Numbered from the stretch's first letter, positions 36,165 through 46,391 are shown. The stretch: DNA of 64,000 nt from Novosphingobium sp. HII-3 (GCF_002916655.1 NZ_PPSM01000014.1:682001-746000), one strand, 5' to 3'. Notes: generated from the letters alone by a model not told the origin. Translations and numbers: made by a program.

Positions 36165-37046
36165 ATGTTCTCCGGCTCGATTCCCGCGCTTGTCACACCG
36201 TTTCGCGACGGAGCGTTCGATGAGCAGGCTTTCCGGCGCCTTGTCGAATGGCAGATCGAATCGGGCTCTGCGGCGCTCGTCCCCTGCGGCACGACGGGCG
36301 AGAACTCGACGCTCTCCAACGCCGAGCACCACCGCGTGATCGAAGTGTGCATCGAGCAGGCGGCCGGCCGCGTCCCGATCATCGCGGGCTGCGGCAGCAA
36401 CGACACGATGAACGCGCTGCTGCACATGAACTTTTCGAAGAAGTGCGGTGCGGCGGCGGCGTTGCTGGTCGCGCCCTACTACAACCGCCCGAGCCAGGAG
36501 GGGCTGATCGCGCACTTCAGCTACCTGGCCGAGAACAATGACCTGCCGATCGTGCTGTACAACGTCCCGGGCCGGACGGTGACGGACCTCCTGCCGGAAA
36601 CCGTCTGCGAACTGGCGCGCCGCTATCCGGGGCGGTTCATCGGCATCAAGGACGCCAGCGGCGACCTGTCGCGCGTGACCGACCACCGCATGGGAATCGG
36701 CAAGGACTTCGTGCAGCTCTGCGGGGACGATGAACTGGCGCTGCCGTTCAACGCGGCGGGCGGAGTCGGCTGCATTTCGGTGACCGCGAACGTCGCGCCC
36801 GCACTGTGCGCCCAGTTCCAGGCAGCCTGCGCCGCCAACGATCTGGAGAAGGCACGCGAGCTGAACGATCGCCTCTACCCGCTCCACTACGCTATGTTCG
36901 AGGACAGCTCGCCGGGCCCGTGCAAGTACGCGCTGGCGCAAGTCCATGACTGGATCGAAAACGAACTTCGCCTGCCGCTGGTGCCCTGCAGCGAAAAGGC
37001 GCGGTCCGCCGTCGACGAAGCGCTGGTTCACGCCGGCCTGCTTTAA
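36165..37046 (+). CDS. dapA: 4-hydroxy-tetrahydrodipicolinate synthase
   Basis: This 293-residue TIM-barrel aldolase condenses pyruvate with aspartate semialdehyde in the lysine/diaminopimelate pathway. The Schiff-base lysine is K162 (FIGIKDASGD), the catalytic tyrosine Y132 (LYNVPGRT), and CGTTGEN is the conserved active-site loop. Length and start match the family. It precedes smpB by 239 bases, a neighbourhood common in alphaproteobacteria. Confidence 0.97.
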   Translation: MFSGSIPALVTPFRDGAFDEQAFRRLVEWQIESGSAALVPCGTTGENSTLSNAEHHRVIEVCIEQAAGRVPIIAGCGSNDTMNALLHMNFSKKCGAAAALLVAPYYNRPSQEGLIAHFSYLAENNDLPIVLYNVPGRTVTDLLPETVCELARRYPGRFIGIKDASGDLSRVTDHRMGIGKDFVQLCGDDELALPFNAAGGVGCISVTANVAPALCAQFQAACAANDLEKARELNDRLYPLHYAMFEDSSPGPCKYALAQVHDWIENELRLPLVPCSEKARSAVDEALVHAGLL

Positions 37047-37285
37047 GGCGCCGTTCGGACGGCCGGGGCGTCCTCGCGCTTGCGGACTCGCTGCAGAAGG
37101 GCGGCAACGGCGGTGAGCGCGTGGACTTCCACGAGTGCGCCCGGTCCGAGGGGGCATGCACGCGGCTGCGTTCAGCCCTCATGACGCGGCGCGGCGCGGC
37201 TTGGTGACGTCTCGACGGTTTTGGTTGCTATGGCTTGTCGAAGGGGCGTTTTCTTTTGTCGCGCCTGCCCCTACATGCGGCTGAT

Positions 37286-37768
37286 ATGGCACGCCCTCAG
37301 AACTCCGTATTCGACAAGGTCAAGACAGTCGCCGAGAACCGCAAGGCCCGGTTTGACTACCACATTGAGGACAAGTTCGAGGCGGGTATCGCGCTTACCG
37401 GCACCGAGGTGAAGTCTCTCCGCTCGGGGGAAGGCTCGATCGTCGAATCGTTCGCGGAAATTCGCGGCGGCGAATGCTGGCTGGTCAACGCCAACGTGCC
37501 GGAGTTCAGCCACGGCAACCGGTTCAACCATACCCCCAAGCGCCCCCGCAAGCTTCTGCTGCACGAGCGGGAGATTTCCCGGCTGCAGGGCGCGGTGGAG
37601 CGCAAGGGCATGACGCTGGTGCCCCTGTCGATTTACTTCAACAGTCGCGGTCGGGCCAAGGTGGAACTCGCGCTGGCGAAGGGCAAGAACGCTGCCGACA
37701 AGCGCCAGACGATCAAGGACCGCGACTGGAAGCGCGATCAGGCGCGCATCATGCGCGATCACGGGTAA
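37286..37768 (+). CDS. smpB: SsrA-binding protein SmpB
   Basis: A 160-residue tmRNA partner for trans-translation. The OB-fold motifs [20 protein letters not shown] and the basic C-terminal tail with [17 protein letters not shown] are typical (ends shown in part). ATG 37286 gives the family length; the frame extends upstream to 37235 without support. DUF2062 starts 7 bases later and cckA overlaps that gene, giving an smpB-DUF2062-cckA operon. Confidence 0.96.
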   Translation: MARPQNSVFDKVKTVAENRKARFDYHIEDKFEAGIALTGTEVKSLRSGEGSIVESFAEIRGGECWLVNANVPEFSHGNRFNHTPKRPRKLLLHEREISRLQGAVERKGMTLVPLSIYFNSRGRAKVELALAKGKNAADKRQTIKDRDWKRDQARIMRDHG

Positions 37769-37775
37769 GCGGCGA

Positions 37776-38363
37776 ATGATCGCCTTCATCCACCGTCTCT
37801 CGGCGTGGCTGCACCGGCAGATGCCTACGCACGCGCAGATGGAGGGCAACCGGCTCACGGCGCCGTTCGCCAAGCGGCAGGAACTGTTCCGCTTTACCCG
37901 AAGATCGGTGCCGCGCGGCATGGCCGTGGGCATGTTCATCGGCATCTTCGCCCTGATTCCCGGTGTGCAGATCATCGGTGCGGCGCTTCTATGCGTTCCG
38001 TTCCGGGGTAACATCCCGCTTGCCGCGGCCGTGACCTTCATCAGCAATCCCTTCACGACCTTGCTGATCATCCTGCCCCTTGGCGTGGCGATCGGAAACA
38101 GCTTTGGCTACCATGCCGACATAGCGACCGTGACCACCATGGTCAGGGAAGGCGCAGGGCTCGAGCAGTGGTGGGGCTGGCTGCTGTCCGACACGGCTCC
38201 CGCTGTCGTCATCGGTCTGTTCATCCAGTCGATTATCGCTGCTTTCGTCAGCTACTTCCTTGCACTCTGGTTCTGGCGCTGGTGGATAGGCCACAAGCAC
38301 CGGGCGCGGCGTGACCGTCCGCCTCGCGTCGTGGGAGATGCCCAGACGGAAACCTCTGCATGA
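37776..38363 (+). CDS. DUF2062 membrane protein
   Basis: A 195-residue protein with the DUF2062 core: RSVPRGMAVGMFIGIF, IIGAALLCVPFRGNIP and TFISNPFTTLLIILPLG, with three or four membrane helices and a basic C-terminal tail. The family is unknown in function. It is tightly placed between smpB (7-base gap) and cckA (4-base ATGA overlap), so it is translated along with the cell-cycle kinase. Confidence 0.87.
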   Translation: MIAFIHRLSAWLHRQMPTHAQMEGNRLTAPFAKRQELFRFTRRSVPRGMAVGMFIGIFALIPGVQIIGAALLCVPFRGNIPLAAAVTFISNPFTTLLIILPLGVAIGNSFGYHADIATVTTMVREGAGLEQWWGWLLSDTAPAVVIGLFIQSIIAAFVSYFLALWFWRWWIGHKHRARRDRPPRVVGDAQTETSA

Positions 38364-40780
38364 AGGCAGAGGGCGAGAATGGCGGCGTCCGGGCGGACGT
38401 CGTGGTGGTGGCTGGAGCGCTGGTGCTCAGTGCTCTGCTTGTGTGGATCGCCTCGGGCGATGCCGTTCTCATGGGGATGTTCCTCGCCTCCGTCGCCGTG
38501 TTCGGCGTCATCGCCTGGGTTCTGTCGCGCCGCAGGGCGCCGCAGCCGGAGGTCGAGTTCGCACAGCCGGACTGGTCGGTCACCGTCGCGGGAATAGAGC
38601 GCCCGGACATGGCGATCGTGGTGACCGATCGCGCCGGGCGCCTGACGTGCGCCAACTCGGCCTTCGAGAGCTGGTTTGGCTCCGGGAGCGTGCCGCCGAG
38701 CCTGCCGGTCGTTCCCGCCTCGCTCGAACGGCTGGCGGATACCACGCGCCGGGCATGGCGCGACGGCCACGGGACTGCCGAGATCGTGAACGAGGATGGC
38801 GTGCATTGGCGAGCCGATGTCCGGCGGATCGGTCGGGGTGACGATTTCCTGATCTGGCGGCTGACGCCGGATGATGTCAGCAACCCTGTGGAGGAACTCG
38901 TCAGCCATCTGGACGGCAAGCTGGGCCGCGCGCTTTCGAAGGCAGGTATAGCGGCTGCCCTTGTCGATCCTGACGGCACGATCAGGACCGCCAGCGCTGG
39001 CTTCGCCATGCGCGCTTCAGGCGATCCGGCGGCGGACATGACCGGAGCTGATTTTGTCGACCTGCTGAGCCAGGAGGAGGGCGAAAGGATCGGCTGGGCG
39101 CGCGACGGCGGTCGCGGCAGCGCGCTGGTCCTCTACCACGTACCCGTAGTGGATCCGGACAATGCCGAAGAAGCGGACGCGAACACGACCCCCTCGCTCA
39201 TGCTTGTTGTCGAAGCGGCGCACGGCATCGGCTCCGGCGGCGGCGGCACGGGTTCGGCCCCTCATCTTGAAGCGCTGCTGAGCCAGCTGCCGCTCGGCCT
39301 TGCCATGGCGGATCGGGACGGCCGGCTGCTGTTCGCTAATCCCGCATTCATGCGGGCCGCCGGTCAGGAGGGGCAGGCACCGCCCACCTATCCGACCGAT
39401 CTCGTGGTCAAGGAAGACAAGCGGGCGCTGTCGGAGGCGATCCGGCGCTTTGCACAGGGCCCTGCTGCAGCCGGAGATCTCGCCATCCGCCTTGCGACGC
39501 AGGCGGACGATCCCGTCTCGCTCAGCCTCGCGGGCGTTCGGGGCCTGGGGGAGGCGGCGGTGCTTCTTGGCCTCACCGACACGTCGGAGGAGATGCGGCT
39601 GAAGCGGCAGGTCGCCCAGGCAACGAAGATGCAAGCGGTGGGCCAGCTTGCAGGCGGCGTTGCCCATGACTTCAACAACGTGCTGACCGCGATCCTCGGG
39701 ACGTGCGATCTCATGTTGATGCGGCATACGCCCGGCGATTCGGATTACGACGATATCCAGCAGATCCGCGCGAATTCGAACCGCGCCGCATCGCTTACCC
39801 GCCAGTTGCTCGCGTTTTCGCGCCAGCAGACATTACGGCCCGAAGTCCTGCAGTTGCCCGACGTGGTGGCGGAGGTCTCGCAGATGCTCCGCCGCCTCAT
39901 CGGTGAAAAGATCCAGCTTTCGGTGACGCATGATCGCGATCTCGGGCCGGTCCGGGCGGACCCGACCCAGCTCGAGCAGGTGATCGTGAACCTGTGCGTG
40001 AACGCGCGCGATGCCATGCAGAGCCGCGGCGACGGTTCCGGACGGCTTACGCTCGCAACCCGCAGGGTCACCACTACCGATGTGCGGGCCATGCGTTCGG
40101 AAATCGTCCCGGCGGGGGAATATACCGCGCTGATCGTGGAGGATACGGGCGGCGGTATCCCGCCGGAGATCGTGGGCAAGATATTCGAGCCGTTCTTTAC
40201 CACCAAGGAGCAGGGAAAGGGGACGGGCCTGGGGCTTTCGACTGTCTACGGCATCGTAAAGCAGTCCGGCGGCTTCATCTTCGCGGAAAGCGAACAGGGC
40301 AGGGGAACCCGCTTTACCGTCTACCTGCCGGTGCATCACGGCGGCCCTGGCAGCGACGCGGAGGTGGCGTCCAGCGCCCCGCAGCCGCCGACAAGGAAAT
40401 GGGCCGGCGGCGGTTCGATCCTGTTGGTGGAAGATGAAGATCCCGTTCGTATCGTAGCGGAGCGGGCACTGACCCGGCAGGGCTATCAGGTCACCTGCGC
40501 GCGCGATGGCGAGGAGGGGCTGGAACTCGTCGAGGAGGGCGGCCAGTTTGATCTTGTCGTCTCGGACGTGGTTATGCCCAGCCTGGACGGTCCCGCCATG
40601 GCGCGCGAGATACGCCGCTTTGCGCCGGATCTTCCGGTCCTTTTCATGTCCGGCTACGCGGAGGAGCAGCTTCGCAAGCAGATTGGCATCGCGAACGCCT
40701 GGTTCATGCCGAAACCGTTCTCGGTGCAGCAGCTCTCCGAAAAAGTCGGGGAAGTTCTGGCGCAGACGGCTGGCGATTAA
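38360..40780 (+). CDS. cckA: Cell-cycle hybrid histidine kinase CckA
   Basis: An 806-residue kinase with two N-terminal membrane segments (about 15-33 and 36-54), PAS-like domains, HisKA with H436 in GGVAHDFNNVL, an HATPase domain (NLCVNARDAM, GTGLGLSTVYGIVKQSGG) and a receiver with D736 in VVSDVVMPS. Segments such as LLAFSRQQTLRPEVLQLPDVV and SGYAEEQLRKQI match CckA, which phosphorylates CtrA and CpdR through ChpT. It follows DUF2062 with ATGA overlap and precedes recA. sciP, another CtrA-circuit gene, lies at 56.8 kb. Confidence 0.93.
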   Translation: MKAEGENGGVRADVVVVAGALVLSALLVWIASGDAVLMGMFLASVAVFGVIAWVLSRRRAPQPEVEFAQPDWSVTVAGIERPDMAIVVTDRAGRLTCANSAFESWFGSGSVPPSLPVVPASLERLADTTRRAWRDGHGTAEIVNEDGVHWRADVRRIGRGDDFLIWRLTPDDVSNPVEELVSHLDGKLGRALSKAGIAAALVDPDGTIRTASAGFAMRASGDPAADMTGADFVDLLSQEEGERIGWARDGGRGSALVLYHVPVVDPDNAEEADANTTPSLMLVVEAAHGIGSGGGGTGSAPHLEALLSQLPLGLAMADRDGRLLFANPAFMRAAGQEGQAPPTYPTDLVVKEDKRALSEAIRRFAQGPAAAGDLAIRLATQADDPVSLSLAGVRGLGEAAVLLGLTDTSEEMRLKRQVAQATKMQAVGQLAGGVAHDFNNVLTAILGTCDLMLMRHTPGDSDYDDIQQIRANSNRAASLTRQLLAFSRQQTLRPEVLQLPDVVAEVSQMLRRLIGEKIQLSVTHDRDLGPVRADPTQLEQVIVNLCVNARDAMQSRGDGSGRLTLATRRVTTTDVRAMRSEIVPAGEYTALIVEDTGGGIPPEIVGKIFEPFFTTKEQGKGTGLGLSTVYGIVKQSGGFIFAESEQGRGTRFTVYLPVHHGGPGSDAEVASSAPQPPTRKWAGGGSILLVEDEDPVRIVAERALTRQGYQVTCARDGEEGLELVEEGGQFDLVVSDVVMPSLDGPAMAREIRRFAPDLPVLFMSGYAEEQLRKQIGIANAWFMPKPFSVQQLSEKVGEVLAQTAGD

Positions 40781-40799
40781 AAAACGGAAATTTCGCGAA

Positions 40800-40837
40800 G
40801 TTCCCCTCTTGTTCTCGCGGAACGAAGCGAGTACATA
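40800..40837 (+). promoter_or_regulatory. recA promoter with LexA operator
   Basis: GTTC-N7-GTTC (40800-40814) exactly matches the alphaproteobacterial LexA box. It overlaps a -35 TTGTTC (40809-40814), followed after 17 bases by -10 TACATA (40832-40837). Repressor binding would block polymerase, giving standard SOS control of recA. Confidence 0.85.
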
Positions 40838-40891
40838 GCAGCTCGTGACGTTGACCTTTCCGGTCATGCCGGTAGCAGAGAGGGAAGTGAC

Positions 40892-41965
40892 ATGGCTGCT
40901 CAGCTCAAGCTGATCCAGGAAGGCAAGGACAAGGACTCGATGGACCGTCAAAAAGCGCTCGAAGCAGCGCTCGCGCAGATTGACCGGGCGTTCGGCAAGG
41001 GCTCTGCGATGAAGCTGGGCTCGAAGGAAACCATGCAGGTCGAAGCAATCTCGACTGGCTCGCTCGGCCTTGATATCGCGCTGGGCGTTGGCGGCCTGCC
41101 GCGTGGCCGCGTAATCGAGATCTATGGGCCGGAAAGCTCGGGCAAGACCACGCTGGCGCTCCACTGCATCGCCGAAGCGCAGAAGACGGGCGGCACCGCC
41201 GCGTTCATTGACGCGGAGCACGCGCTGGATCCTGTTTACGCCAAGAAGCTCGGCGTCAACATCGACGAACTGATCGTGTCGCAGCCGGATACCGGTGAAC
41301 AGGCGCTGGAAATTACCGACACTCTTGTACGCTCCAACGCGATCGACGTGCTGGTGGTGGACTCCGTTGCCGCTCTCGTGCCGCGGGCCGAAATCGAAGG
41401 CGAGATGGGCGACAGCCACGTGGGCCTTCAGGCCCGGCTGATGAGCCAGTCGCTTCGCAAGCTGACAGGTTCGATCAGCCGGTCGCGCTGCATGGTGATC
41501 TTCATCAACCAGCTGCGCATGAAGATCGGTGTCATGTACGGCAACCCGGAAACGACCACGGGTGGCAATGCGCTCAAGTTCTATGCCTCCGTCCGTCTCG
41601 ACATCCGTCGCACTGGCGCGATCAAGGATCGGGATGAAGTCGTCGGTAACGCGACACGCGTGAAGATCGTCAAGAACAAGGTCGCTCCGCCTTTCAAGCA
41701 GGTCGAATTCGACATCATGTATGGCGAAGGTGTCTCCAAGATCGGCGAAATCCTCGACCTGGGCGTCAAGGCCGGGATCGTGGAGAAGTCTGGCGCCTGG
41801 TTCAGCTATGACTCGATCCGCATTGGCCAAGGTCGCGAAAATGCCAAGACCTACCTGAAGTCCAATCCGGACGTGTGCGAGCGTCTCGAAAAGGCCATCC
41901 GGGCAAAGACGGACGGGCTGGCCGAAGAAATGATGGTCGGGCCTTCGGAAGAAGACGACGCCTGA
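40892..41965 (+). CDS. recA: Recombinase RecA
   Basis: This 357-residue protein has Walker A GPESSGKT (79-86), the [22 protein letters not shown] region including loop L2, and an acidic C-terminal tail (PSEEDDA). It forms the strand-exchange filament and stimulates LexA self-cleavage. GAGGGAAG lies upstream of the ATG. Its own promoter carries a LexA box and it ends in a strong intrinsic terminator, so it is a single-gene transcript although alaS follows. Confidence 0.99.
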   Translation: MAAQLKLIQEGKDKDSMDRQKALEAALAQIDRAFGKGSAMKLGSKETMQVEAISTGSLGLDIALGVGGLPRGRVIEIYGPESSGKTTLALHCIAEAQKTGGTAAFIDAEHALDPVYAKKLGVNIDELIVSQPDTGEQALEITDTLVRSNAIDVLVVDSVAALVPRAEIEGEMGDSHVGLQARLMSQSLRKLTGSISRSRCMVIFINQLRMKIGVMYGNPETTTGGNALKFYASVRLDIRRTGAIKDRDEVVGNATRVKIVKNKVAPPFKQVEFDIMYGEGVSKIGEILDLGVKAGIVEKSGAWFSYDSIRIGQGRENAKTYLKSNPDVCERLEKAIRAKTDGLAEEMMVGPSEEDDA

Positions 41966-41988
41966 TCAAGGGCGGAAATATGAAAACG

Positions 41989-42027
41989 ACAACGCCTCGG
42001 CAGAAATGCCGGGGCGTTGTTGTATAT
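41989..42027 (+). terminator. Intrinsic terminator of recA
   Basis: ACAACGCCTCGGCA (41989-42002) pairs fully, with one G-U pair, with TGCCGGGGCGTTGT (42007-42020) across a GAAA tetraloop. A T-rich TGTATAT tail follows. It starts 24 bases after the recA stop. Confidence 0.85.
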
Positions 42028-42029
42028 GC

Positions 42030-42096
42030 CGTCCGGGCAGTCCGCTGGGGTGCTGCGTGGAACCATACGGAGGTGCCACGCAGCACGGGCCGGACG
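42030..42096 (+). other. Structured alaS leader
   Basis: An outer stem CGTCCGG (42030-42036) with CCGGACG (42090-42096) encloses a perfect 11-bp inner hairpin, GTGCTGCGTGG (42050-42060) with CCACGCAGCAC (42076-42086). It lies between the recA terminator and the alaS start. It has no obvious terminator alternative. Confidence 0.45.
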
Positions 42097-42173
42097 TGTC
42101 ATCGCGATTTTCGAACAGTCTGACCGTAGACTTGCGCTTGCCCACCTCGCGCGGGTGGCTTATCGGCCCGAAC

Positions 42174-44822
42174 ATGCACACGACCAACGAAATCCGCCGG
42201 TCCTTCCTCGACTATTTCGCCAGCAATGGTCACGAGGCCGTCCAGTCCGCGCCGCTCGTTCCTTACAACGATCCGACGCTGATGTTCGTGAACGCCGGTA
42301 TGGTCCCCTTCAAGAACGTGTTCACAGGGCTGGAAACCCGCGCGGTTCCCCGCGCCACCTCCTCGCAGAAGTGCGTACGTGCCGGCGGCAAGCACAACGA
42401 CTTGGACAATGTCGGGTACACGGCGCGGCATCACACGTTCTTTGAAATGCTGGGCAACTTCTCATTCGGCGACTATTTCAAGGAACAGGCGATCACACAC
42501 GCCTGGACTCTGCTCACGAAGGAGTGGGGTCTTCCTGCCGAAAAGCTGCTCGTCACCGTCTATCACACCGACGATGAAGCGTTCGATCTGTGGAAGAAGA
42601 TCGCGGGGTTGCCGGAGAGCAAGATTATCCGGATCGCCACCAAGGACAACTTCTGGGCCATGGGTGACGAAGGCCCTTGTGGCCCGTGCTCCGAGATCTT
42701 CTTCGATCACGGAGATCACATCTGGGGCGGCCCTCCCGGCTCGCCCGAGGAAGACGGCGACCGCTTCATCGAGATCTGGAACCTCGTGTTCATGCAGTTC
42801 GAGCAGGCGGCCGGGGAGATTGTCGGCAATCTTCCCAAGCCCTCCATCGACACCGGCATGGGGCTCGAGCGCATTTCGGCCGTCATGCAGGGCGTGCACG
42901 ACAACTACGACATTGATACTTTCAAGGCTCTGATTTCAGCGTCCGAAAGCCTGACCGGCGTCGCCGCGCAAGGCGAGAGCCGGGCCAGCCACCGTGTCAT
43001 CGCCGACCACCTGCGTTCCACCAGTTTCCTGCTGGCGGACGGCGTGCTGCCTTCGAACGAAGGCCGCGGCTATGTGCTTCGTCGCATCATGCGCCGGGCC
43101 ATGCGCCACGCCCATCTGCTGGGCGCGAAGGATCCGCTGATGCATCGCCTGGTGCCGGCACTGGTGGCCGAAATGGGCCAGGCCTATCCCGAACTCGGTC
43201 GTGCGCAGCCGCTGATCGAGGAGACGCTGGAGCGCGAGGAGGTGCAATTCCGCCGCACTCTTTCCAACGGCCTGCGCCTGCTCGACGAGGCGACGGCCGA
43301 CATGAACGAGGGTGGTGAGCTGCCGGGTGAAACGGCCTTCAAGCTCTATGACACCTACGGTTTTCCCTATGACCTGACCGAGGATGCGCTGCGTTCGCGC
43401 GGGATCGGCGTTGACAAGGCCGGGTTCGACGCCGCCATGGCGCAGCAGAAGGCCGCCGCGCGCGCGGCGTGGAAGGGCTCTGGCCAGGCCGCGGACAGCG
43501 AAGTCTGGTTCGACATCGCGGAGCGCGAAGGCGCGAGCGAGTTCACCGGCTACACGTCCACGACCGGCGAAGGCCAGGTGGTGGCCCTTGTGAAAGACGG
43601 CAGGGAAGTGGCGGCAGCCGAAGCGGGCGAACAGGTCGTCGTGCTGACCAACCAGACGCCCTTCTATGGGGAATCCGGTGGACAGGAAGGCGACCGGGGC
43701 GAGATCCTGGGTGCCAACGGTCTCAGGATCGCGGTCGTGGATACTTCAAAGCCGCTCGGGCGCCTTCATGCGATGAGCGGCATCGTCGAATCGGGCACCA
43801 TCCAGGTCGGTGATGCAGTTCATCTGGCCGTCGACGTGGAGCGCCGCGATGCGGTTCGCGCGAACCACTCGGCCACGCACCTGCTCCATGCGGCGCTGCG
43901 AAACCGCCTTGGCGGCCATGTGACGCAGAAGGGTTCGCTCGTTGCCGCCGATCGCCTGCGCTTCGACTTTTCACATCCCAAGGCGCTGACGGAAGACGAC
44001 ATCTCCGCGATCGAGGCGGAAGTGAACGCCGAAATCCGCGCGAACGAGCAGGTGCTTACGCGGCTCATGACCCCGGACGACGCGATCGCGGCGGGTGCCA
44101 TGGCTCTTTTCGGCGAGAAGTATGGGGATGAGGTTCGTGTGCTCTCCATGGGGCGCAGCTCGAGTGAGCGTACATACTCGGTAGAGCTTTGCGGCGGCAC
44201 CCATGTGCGCGCCACGGGTGACATCGGCCTGTTTCGCATCGTTTCAGAGAGCGCGGTCTCCTCAGGGGTACGGCGTATCGAGGCGATGACGGGCGAAGGG
44301 GCCCGGCAGTGGCTCATTGGCCGCGAAAACGCATTGAAGAACGCGGCGGGCCTGCTGCGGACGACGCCTGAAGAGGTGGAAGCACGAGTCGCCGCCTTGC
44401 TGGACGAGCGCCGAAAGCTGGAACGCGAATTGGCGGATGCCAAGAAGGCGCTGGCCCTCGGTGGCGGTTCGGCTCAGGCCGAGGCGGCTGACGAAGAGGT
44501 CAACGGTATCAAGTTCTCAGGGCAGGTCCTGCAGGGGCTGGATCCCAAGGAGCTGCGTGGGCTGCTGGATCAGGCGAAGCAGCGGCTCGGCTCGGGCGTG
44601 GCCGTTGCCATCGCCGTGAACGACGGCAAGGCGAGCGTTGCCGCCGCCGTCACGGACGATCTCACCGCTCGGGTCAGCGCTGTCGATCTCGTGCGCAAGG
44701 GGGTCGAGACGCTCGGCGGCAAGGGCGGTGGCGGCCGCGCCGACATGGCCCAGGGCGGCGGGCCGGACGGCAGCAAGGCGGCTGACGCTCTGGCATCGGT
44801 GAAGGCGTTGCTGGCCGGCTGA
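42174..44822 (+). CDS. alaS: Alanine-tRNA ligase
   Basis: An 882-residue class II synthetase: N-terminal catalytic core from [18 protein letters not shown], with [20 protein letters not shown]; editing domain with [13 protein letters not shown] and the distal [14 protein letters not shown]; and a C-terminal coiled coil plus glycine-rich C-Ala domain ([16 protein letters not shown]). ATG 42174 matches the family start; a longer frame back to 42006 runs through the structured leader. The stop codon lies inside a hairpin shared with the convergent transporter gene. Confidence 0.97.
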   Translation: MHTTNEIRRSFLDYFASNGHEAVQSAPLVPYNDPTLMFVNAGMVPFKNVFTGLETRAVPRATSSQKCVRAGGKHNDLDNVGYTARHHTFFEMLGNFSFGDYFKEQAITHAWTLLTKEWGLPAEKLLVTVYHTDDEAFDLWKKIAGLPESKIIRIATKDNFWAMGDEGPCGPCSEIFFDHGDHIWGGPPGSPEEDGDRFIEIWNLVFMQFEQAAGEIVGNLPKPSIDTGMGLERISAVMQGVHDNYDIDTFKALISASESLTGVAAQGESRASHRVIADHLRSTSFLLADGVLPSNEGRGYVLRRIMRRAMRHAHLLGAKDPLMHRLVPALVAEMGQAYPELGRAQPLIEETLEREEVQFRRTLSNGLRLLDEATADMNEGGELPGETAFKLYDTYGFPYDLTEDALRSRGIGVDKAGFDAAMAQQKAAARAAWKGSGQAADSEVWFDIAEREGASEFTGYTSTTGEGQVVALVKDGREVAAAEAGEQVVVLTNQTPFYGESGGQEGDRGEILGANGLRIAVVDTSKPLGRLHAMSGIVESGTIQVGDAVHLAVDVERRDAVRANHSATHLLHAALRNRLGGHVTQKGSLVAADRLRFDFSHPKALTEDDISAIEAEVNAEIRANEQVLTRLMTPDDAIAAGAMALFGEKYGDEVRVLSMGRSSSERTYSVELCGGTHVRATGDIGLFRIVSESAVSSGVRRIEAMTGEGARQWLIGRENALKNAAGLLRTTPEEVEARVAALLDERRKLERELADAKKALALGGGSAQAEAADEEVNGIKFSGQVLQGLDPKELRGLLDQAKQRLGSGVAVAIAVNDGKASVAAAVTDDLTARVSAVDLVRKGVETLGGKGGGGRADMAQGGGPDGSKAADALASVKALLAG

Positions 44823-44851
44823 CGCGGCGCCGCAAAGGCAGCCCGCGTCAG
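44819..44851. terminator. Bidirectional hairpin containing both stop codons of alaS and the EamA gene
   Basis: CTGACGCGG (44819-44827) and CCGCGTCAG (44843-44851) are exact complements. Each arm contains the TGA stop of one of the two convergent genes. No T-tract follows on either strand. Confidence 0.55.
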
Positions 44852-45810
44852 ACGAGCGAGGGGCGTCGGTGCGCTGAAAGGCAGCTGACGACCCCGGCCG
44901 TAATCAGCCCGAAGGCGCCAACCTCAAGCGCCGCCGGAAGGCGACCTTCCCAAGCGAAGGCATAAAGCAGCGCGAACAGCGTTTCGAACAGGATCATCTG
45001 CCCGACCAGCGTGAGGGGCAGCAGCCGGCTCGCTCGGTTCCACAAGGCGTTGCCAAGGATGGAGGCCAGCAGGGCAACGCCGGTCGAGGTGCCGGCCAGC
45101 ACCAGCCATTCGGCCGCCGGCCGGCTCCAGTCATCCATGAAGACCGATATAGGCACGAGCAGCATGGCAAGGCCGCCGGTGAGGAGACCGGTAAGCAGGT
45201 TCCACTCATGCACGGAGAGCCGCGTTCGGGAGAGGCAGCGCACGTTGGCGACGGCGAACGTGGTCCACGATGCAAGCGCGCAGACGGCGTAACCAAGGCC
45301 GAGAAGGCGATCCGCCGTGGCGGCGGACGAGGGCGCTGCGAGAGCCTGCCACCCGATACAGACGCCGCCCGCCACGCAGAGCAGAAGCGAAGGCAGCAAA
45401 CGGGTGAGTGGAACGGCGCCGTGGTCTCGGCTGCCGATCACGGTGACGAGCACGGGAAGGAAGCCCATCACCAGCGAGGTGAGCGCGGCACCTCCCGATT
45501 GCACCGCGGCGGCAAGGAAGATGTAGTAGACGATGTTCCCGGTGAGCGCGAGCCAGGCGAGACTGAGCCATTCCCGCCGCTTCAGCGCTGCAAGGACGGC
45601 GCGCAGCCGGGGCGCGATCAGTGCAACGGACGCCGCACCATAGCACAGGTAGCGCCCGATCGAGAGCTGCAGCGGCCCGAACCCCGCCGCGAGTTCGGGA
45701 GCAAGGAAGACCAGCCCCCACAAGGCCCCCGCGCCGGCTCCCGCCAGCACGCCGCGAACGGTCGCACCGGCGGAGGATGAGGCGCCAATATGTTCGACAG
45801 AAGTGGCCAT
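44848..45810 (-). CDS. EamA/DMT family transporter
   Basis: The 320-residue protein has ten predicted membrane helices in two EamA repeats, beginning with GAGALWGLVFLAPELAAGFG and including GGAALTSLVMGFLPVLVTVIG. DMT exporters often remove amino acids or metabolites. ATG 45810 is preferred over a GTG at 45834 because GGAAAG precedes it. It is divergent from an Lrp/AsnC regulator, the classic arrangement for a regulated amino-acid exporter. Confidence 0.87.
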   Translation of the reverse strand: MATSVEHIGASSSAGATVRGVLAGAGAGALWGLVFLAPELAAGFGPLQLSIGRYLCYGAASVALIAPRLRAVLAALKRREWLSLAWLALTGNIVYYIFLAAAVQSGGAALTSLVMGFLPVLVTVIGSRDHGAVPLTRLLPSLLLCVAGGVCIGWQALAAPSSAATADRLLGLGYAVCALASWTTFAVANVRCLSRTRLSVHEWNLLTGLLTGGLAMLLVPISVFMDDWSRPAAEWLVLAGTSTGVALLASILGNALWNRASRLLPLTLVGQMILFETLFALLYAFAWEGRLPAALEVGAFGLITAGVVSCLSAHRRPSLV

Positions 45811-45883
45811 GTCTGCTTTCCACCGGAAGGACACCGAGCGATTACACGGATGTGATCGGGTTTTGCGCTCTTGATTTACCCCC

Positions 45884-45898
45884 TGATTGCAACAATCA
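45884..45898. promoter_or_regulatory. Dyad operator candidate between the Lrp regulator and the EamA gene
   Basis: TGATTG-CAA-CAATCA is a perfect 6-bp dyad with a 3-base centre, ending 7 bases before the regulator ATG. No Shine-Dalgarno sequence is visible there. It is a good candidate for autoregulation by the Lrp protein. Confidence 0.45.
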
Positions 45899-45905
45899 CT
45901 CGGTT

Positions 45906-46382
45906 ATGCCGCGCAAACCTGACGATATCGATGCCTTCGACCGTGCCATTCTGCGTATCCTGCAGCGCGACAACAAGACGCCGCAGCGCACGATCGCAGA
46001 AGCTGTCAATCTTTCGGCCGCTGCGGTGCAGCGCCGTATCGCGGCGATGGAAAAATCCGGTGTCATTGCTGCCAACGTGGCGATCGTGGATCCGGAGGCG
46101 CTGTCGCTGGGCGTGACGGCGGTTGTGGAAGTCTTCCTTCGCGATGAGCGCACGGCCAGCATCGATCGCGCCAAGACGCTGTTCCGAGGGACGCCGGAGG
46201 TACAGCAATGCTACTATACGACCGGCGGCACCAGCTTCGTACTGATCATCGTCACGGCGGACATGCGGGCGTACGAAGCCCTGACGCGCCGCCTGTTCTC
46301 GGACCACGAATGGGTCGCGAGCTTCCGTACACTGGTGGCGCTCGATCGCGTGAAGAGCGGGGCCGAGCTGCTCGTTCCGTGA
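45906..46382 (+). CDS. Lrp/AsnC family transcriptional regulator
   Basis: A 158-residue regulator: N-terminal winged helix (DIDAFDRAILRILQRDNKTPQRTIAEAVNLS, seen here in parts such as AVQRRIAAMEKSGVI) and a C-terminal RAM domain (VQQCYYTTGGTSFVLIIV) that senses amino acids. It faces an EamA exporter, the probable target. The start has no ribosome site and an operator-like dyad lies directly upstream, so the mRNA may be leaderless or tightly autoregulated. Confidence 0.92.
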   Translation: MPRKPDDIDAFDRAILRILQRDNKTPQRTIAEAVNLSAAAVQRRIAAMEKSGVIAANVAIVDPEALSLGVTAVVEVFLRDERTASIDRAKTLFRGTPEVQQCYYTTGGTSFVLIIVTADMRAYEALTRRLFSDHEWVASFRTLVALDRVKSGAELLVP

Positions 46383-46391
46383 AGGGCGGAC

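Noticed and set aside
39833..41830. 665-codon minus-strand open frame opposite cckA and recA
   Set aside because: Antisense to two certain genes and crossing their intergenic promoter; no domain motifs.
42050..42086. T-box riboswitch in the alaS leader
   Set aside because: GTGGAACC resembles part of the T-box core, but the specifier region and terminator/antiterminator pair are not visible.
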